A stretch of DNA of 64,000 bases from Streptomyces flavofungini (GTDB lineage: Bacteria; Actinomycetota; Actinomycetes; Streptomycetales; Streptomycetaceae): contig NZ_CP128846.1 of assembly GCF_030388665.1 (NCBI RefSeq), positions 8,900,001-8,964,000 of the forward strand. The letters run 5' to 3'. Under the pieces are notes generated by a model. It was given only the letters and a program-made list of their open reading frames with translations, did not search any database and had not been told where the DNA came from. The position numbers and the translations under genes were made by a program. Shown here piece after piece: positions 61,572 through 64,000 of this stretch. Every line of letters begins with the position of its first letter. Positions within the stretch are counted from its first letter, which is position 1.

Positions 61572-63296
61572 ATGGCCGACCAGCTGCTGTTCAACCCGCG
61601 CACGTACGACCCGACCCACTTCGACGCCGAGACGCGCAGGCTCCTTCGCGCGACCGTCGACTGGTTCGAGGCGCGCGGCAAGCGCAAGCTGATCGAGGAC
61701 TACCGCTCCCGCGCCTGGCTGGCGGACTTCCTCGCCTTCTCCGCGAAGGAAGGTCTGTTCGCGACCTTCCTCACCCCGGCGGCGGACGCCCAGGAAGGCC
61801 ACGGCGACAAGCGCTGGGACACCGCCCGGATCGCCGCCCTCAATGAGATCTTCGGCTTCTACGGCCTCGACTACTGGTACGCCTGGCAGGTGACCATCCT
61901 CGGCCTCGGCCCGGTCTGGCAGAGCGACAACGCCGCCGCCCGCGCCCGCGCCGCCGAACTCCTCAGCCAGGGCGAGGTGTTCGCCTTCGGCCTGTCCGAG
62001 AAGACCCACGGCGCCGACATCTACTCCACCGACATGCTCCTGGAGCCCGACGGCCAGGGCGGGTTCCGGGCCAGCGGCTCCAAGTACTACATCGGCAACG
62101 GCAACGCCGCCGGTCTCGTCTCCGTCTTCGGCCGCCGCACCGACGTCGAGGGCCCCGACGGCTACGTCTTCTTCGCCGCCGACAGCCGCCACGAGGCGTA
62201 CCACCTGGTCAAGAACGTCGTCGACTCCTCCAAGTACGTCAGCGAGTTCCGCCTGGAGGACTACCCGGTCGCGGCCGCCGACGTCCTGCACACCGGCCGT
62301 GCCGCCTTCGACGCCGCCCTCAACACCGTCAACGTCGGCAAGTTCAACCTCTGCACCGGCGCGATCGGCATCTGCGAGCACGCGATGTACGAGGCCGTCA
62401 CGCACGCCCACAACCGCATCCTGTACGGCCGTCCCGTCACCGCCTTCCCGCACGTGCGCCGGGAGCTGACCGACGCCTACGTCCGCCTCGTCGGCATGAA
62501 GCTGTTCAGTGACCGCGCCGTGGACTACTTCCGCTCCGCGGGCCCCGACGACCGCCGCTACCTCCTCTTCAACCCGATGACGAAGATGAAGGTGACCACG
62601 GAGGGCGAGAAGGTCATCGACCTGATGTGGGACGTCATCGCGGCCAAGGGCTTCGAGAAGGACACCTACTTCGCCCAGGCCGCGACCGAGATCCGCGGCC
62701 TGCCGAAGCTGGAGGGCACGGTCCACGTCAACCTCGCCCTGATCCTGAAGTTCATGGGCAACCACCTCCTGAACCCGGCCGAGTACGCGCCCGTGCCCAC
62801 CCGCCTGGACGCGACCGACGACGACTTCCTGTTCCGGCAGGGCCCCGCCCGCGGCCTCGGCGCCATCCGCTTCCACGACTGGCGCACCGCCTTCGACGCC
62901 TACGCCGAGGTGCCGAACGTCGCCCGCTTCCGCGAACAGGCCGACGCGCTCTGCGAGTTCGTCACCACCGCGGCCCCCGACGAGAAGCAGAGCCGCGACC
63001 TCGACCTGCTGCTCGCCGTCGGCCAGCTGTTCGCGCTCGTCGTGCACGGCCAGCTGATCCTGGAGCAGGCCCGCCTGACCGGCCTGGAGCAGGACGTGCT
63101 CGACGAGCTGTTCGCCGTGCTCGTCCGGGACTTCTCCGCGTACGCCGTCGAGCTGCACGGCAAGGACTCCGCCACCGGGGCGCAGCAGGCCTGGGCGCTC
63201 GGCGCGGTCCGTCGCCCGGTCGTCGACGAGGCGCGCTCGGCGCGGGTCTGGGAGCGGGTCGAGGCGCTGGCCGGGGCCTACGAGATGGCGCCCTAG
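61572..63296 (+). CDS. Acyl-CoA dehydrogenase family protein (long form, 574 aa)
   Basis: The long N-terminal and C-terminal extensions around the acyl-CoA dehydrogenase core make 574 residues. FAD-binding features are visible: FAFGLSEKTHGADIYSTDM, GFRASGSKYYIGNGNAAGLV, and HVRRELTDAYVRLVGMKLFS. It belongs to the group seen beside PadR regulators in Streptomyces and resembles long-chain oxidase-like members. It probably oxidises an acyl-CoA with electron transfer to ETF; the chain length is unknown. The upstream PadR gene is probably its regulator. Confidence 0.9.
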   Translation: MADQLLFNPRTYDPTHFDAETRRLLRATVDWFEARGKRKLIEDYRSRAWLADFLAFSAKEGLFATFLTPAADAQEGHGDKRWDTARIAALNEIFGFYGLDYWYAWQVTILGLGPVWQSDNAAARARAAELLSQGEVFAFGLSEKTHGADIYSTDMLLEPDGQGGFRASGSKYYIGNGNAAGLVSVFGRRTDVEGPDGYVFFAADSRHEAYHLVKNVVDSSKYVSEFRLEDYPVAAADVLHTGRAAFDAALNTVNVGKFNLCTGAIGICEHAMYEAVTHAHNRILYGRPVTAFPHVRRELTDAYVRLVGMKLFSDRAVDYFRSAGPDDRRYLLFNPMTKMKVTTEGEKVIDLMWDVIAAKGFEKDTYFAQAATEIRGLPKLEGTVHVNLALILKFMGNHLLNPAEYAPVPTRLDATDDDFLFRQGPARGLGAIRFHDWRTAFDAYAEVPNVARFREQADALCEFVTTAAPDEKQSRDLDLLLAVGQLFALVVHGQLILEQARLTGLEQDVLDELFAVLVRDFSAYAVELHGKDSATGAQQAWALGAVRRPVVDEARSARVWERVEALAGAYEMAP

Positions 63297-63315
63297 CCCT
63301 GCGGGCCGACGGCGA

Positions 63316-63349
63316 GGTGCCTGGCCGCGTGGGGTCGCGGCCAGGCACC
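63316..63349. terminator. Bidirectional hairpin terminator between convergent genes
   Basis: Perfect 14-base arms (63316-63329, 63336-63349) around TGGGGT, placed between the convergent acyl-CoA dehydrogenase and metalloprotease genes, 19 bases after one stop and 53 after the other. Confidence 0.8.
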
Positions 63350-63402
63350 GTGGCGCTGTGACAGTGCGGGGTGCTACGGACGTTTGCGCGCGGGGGAGGT
63401 GA

Positions 63403-63984
63403 CTACCGCGCGTCGACCAGGGTGCGGCCGTCGGTCGGGAAGCGCGCTGCGGCGCCGTTGCGGTAGGCCGCCTCGACGCGGGCCTGCTCGGCCGCGTCGG
63501 GGACCGCGTTCTTGCAGCTGGTACCGGCGCTGGAGCCCGACATCAGCTGGGAGCACGGGCCGGGCTTGGTGTCCGGCAGGCCCAGATTGTGGCCGAGCTC
63601 GTGGGCGGCGATGCGGGTCTTGTCGTGCCCGTCCGTGACCGCCTGCTGGCCGAGTTGGACCTGGGCCCTGCCGCCGGGGCGGACCGGGCCGAGGGTGGCC
63701 TGCGGCCAGCCGCTGGTGGCCACGATCTGGATCTCGGCGCGGGTGCCGGGCGGGGCCTCGACGAGCTTGACGTTGTCGACGTTGGAGTTCCACGAGGCGA
63801 CTCCGGCCGCGATGGCCGCCTCCCAGCCGGCGGCGCGGCTGTCGTCATAGCGGAGCGTCACGACGGCCGACGCCTTCTTCGCCGCGTCCGGTTCGGGCGC
63901 GGACAGGGCGTTCGCGGCGGGCGCCAGGGTCAGGGCGACCGCCGCGGCGGTGCCGGCTATTCCTAGCCGTATGTAGTGCACCAT
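63403..63984 (-). CDS. Snapalysin-type (peptidase M7) secreted zinc metalloprotease
   Basis: 193 residues with a signal peptide (cleavage near ANALSA, residue 28). The zinc site is HELGHNLGLPD (His128, Glu129, His132, Asp138), the short HExxHxxGxxD form typical of Streptomyces small neutral proteases. Two Cys (PCSQLM, SCKN) may form a disulfide. It is complete; only 16 bases of its upstream region are in the window, so a divergent LysR regulator, common for this family, cannot be checked. Confidence 0.88.
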   Translation of the reverse strand: MVHYIRLGIAGTAAAVALTLAPAANALSAPEPDAAKKASAVVTLRYDDSRAAGWEAAIAAGVASWNSNVDNVKLVEAPPGTRAEIQIVATSGWPQATLGPVRPGGRAQVQLGQQAVTDGHDKTRIAAHELGHNLGLPDTKPGPCSQLMSGSSAGTSCKNAVPDAAEQARVEAAYRNGAAARFPTDGRTLVDAR

Positions 63985-64000
63985 TGCTTTCCCTTCACTT

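Overview
The window looks like accessory DNA from a Streptomyces chromosome, probably an arm region. The GC content is very high, codons end in G or C, GTG and TTG starts are common, and genes are small, mixed and rarely in long operons. A rodlin gene (20413-20820), a snapalysin-type protease, many secreted proteins and one-component regulators all fit that genus. No rRNA, tRNA or CRISPR array was seen.

Layout. 1-7.2 kb: the 3' end of a PucR regulator, a secreted serine hydrolase, and a four-gene operon (M19 dipeptidase, M20 hydrolase, GNAT, enolase-superfamily racemase). That gene set matches the known N-succinylation route that turns D-amino acids into L-amino acids. 7.2-25 kb: small secreted proteins, a lectin-tailed HTH regulator, a GH43 glycosidase, a methyltransferase and cupin regulator pair, a PHP protein, an aldehyde dehydrogenase, TetR/SnoaL and ArsR loci, rodlin and a second serine hydrolase. 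25-31.6 kb: a LysR/epimerase/aldo-keto reductase unit, a Tat-exported PhoX-type phosphatase, and a GntR with an orphan sugar-binding lipoprotein. 31.6-37 kb: an ECF sigma factor fused to an extracellular CAP domain, then broken genes, then a second-type enolase divergent from an HxlR-peroxiredoxin fusion. 37-39 kb: wreckage of galactan-degrading enzymes. 39-44 kb: an intact iron-siderophore uptake operon behind an iron box. 44-53 kb: oxidoreductases, a TetR pair with a perfect operator, a carboxylesterase, many gene fragments, and a MerR-HEAT/HEAT operon. 53-64 kb: an oxidoreductase, a small secreted protein, an IS5-type remnant abutting a beheaded serine hydrolase, a cupin, another serine hydrolase, dihydroxyacetone kinase, PadR, an acyl-CoA dehydrogenase and a secreted metalloprotease.

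Two themes stand out. First, the region is scarred: about fifteen genes are frameshifted, truncated or fused to unrelated fragments, usually by deletions that join two gene pieces without any visible mobile element. Second, several regulators carry unusual effector domains (sigma-CAP, HxlR-peroxiredoxin, MerR-HEAT, HTH-ricin) and several regulator genes have clear dyad operators at their promoters. Four related secreted serine hydrolases (one broken) suggest local expansion of cell-wall or D-amino-acid related functions, which would suit the D-to-L amino-acid operon. All functional assignments come from reading motifs by eye; no database search was run.
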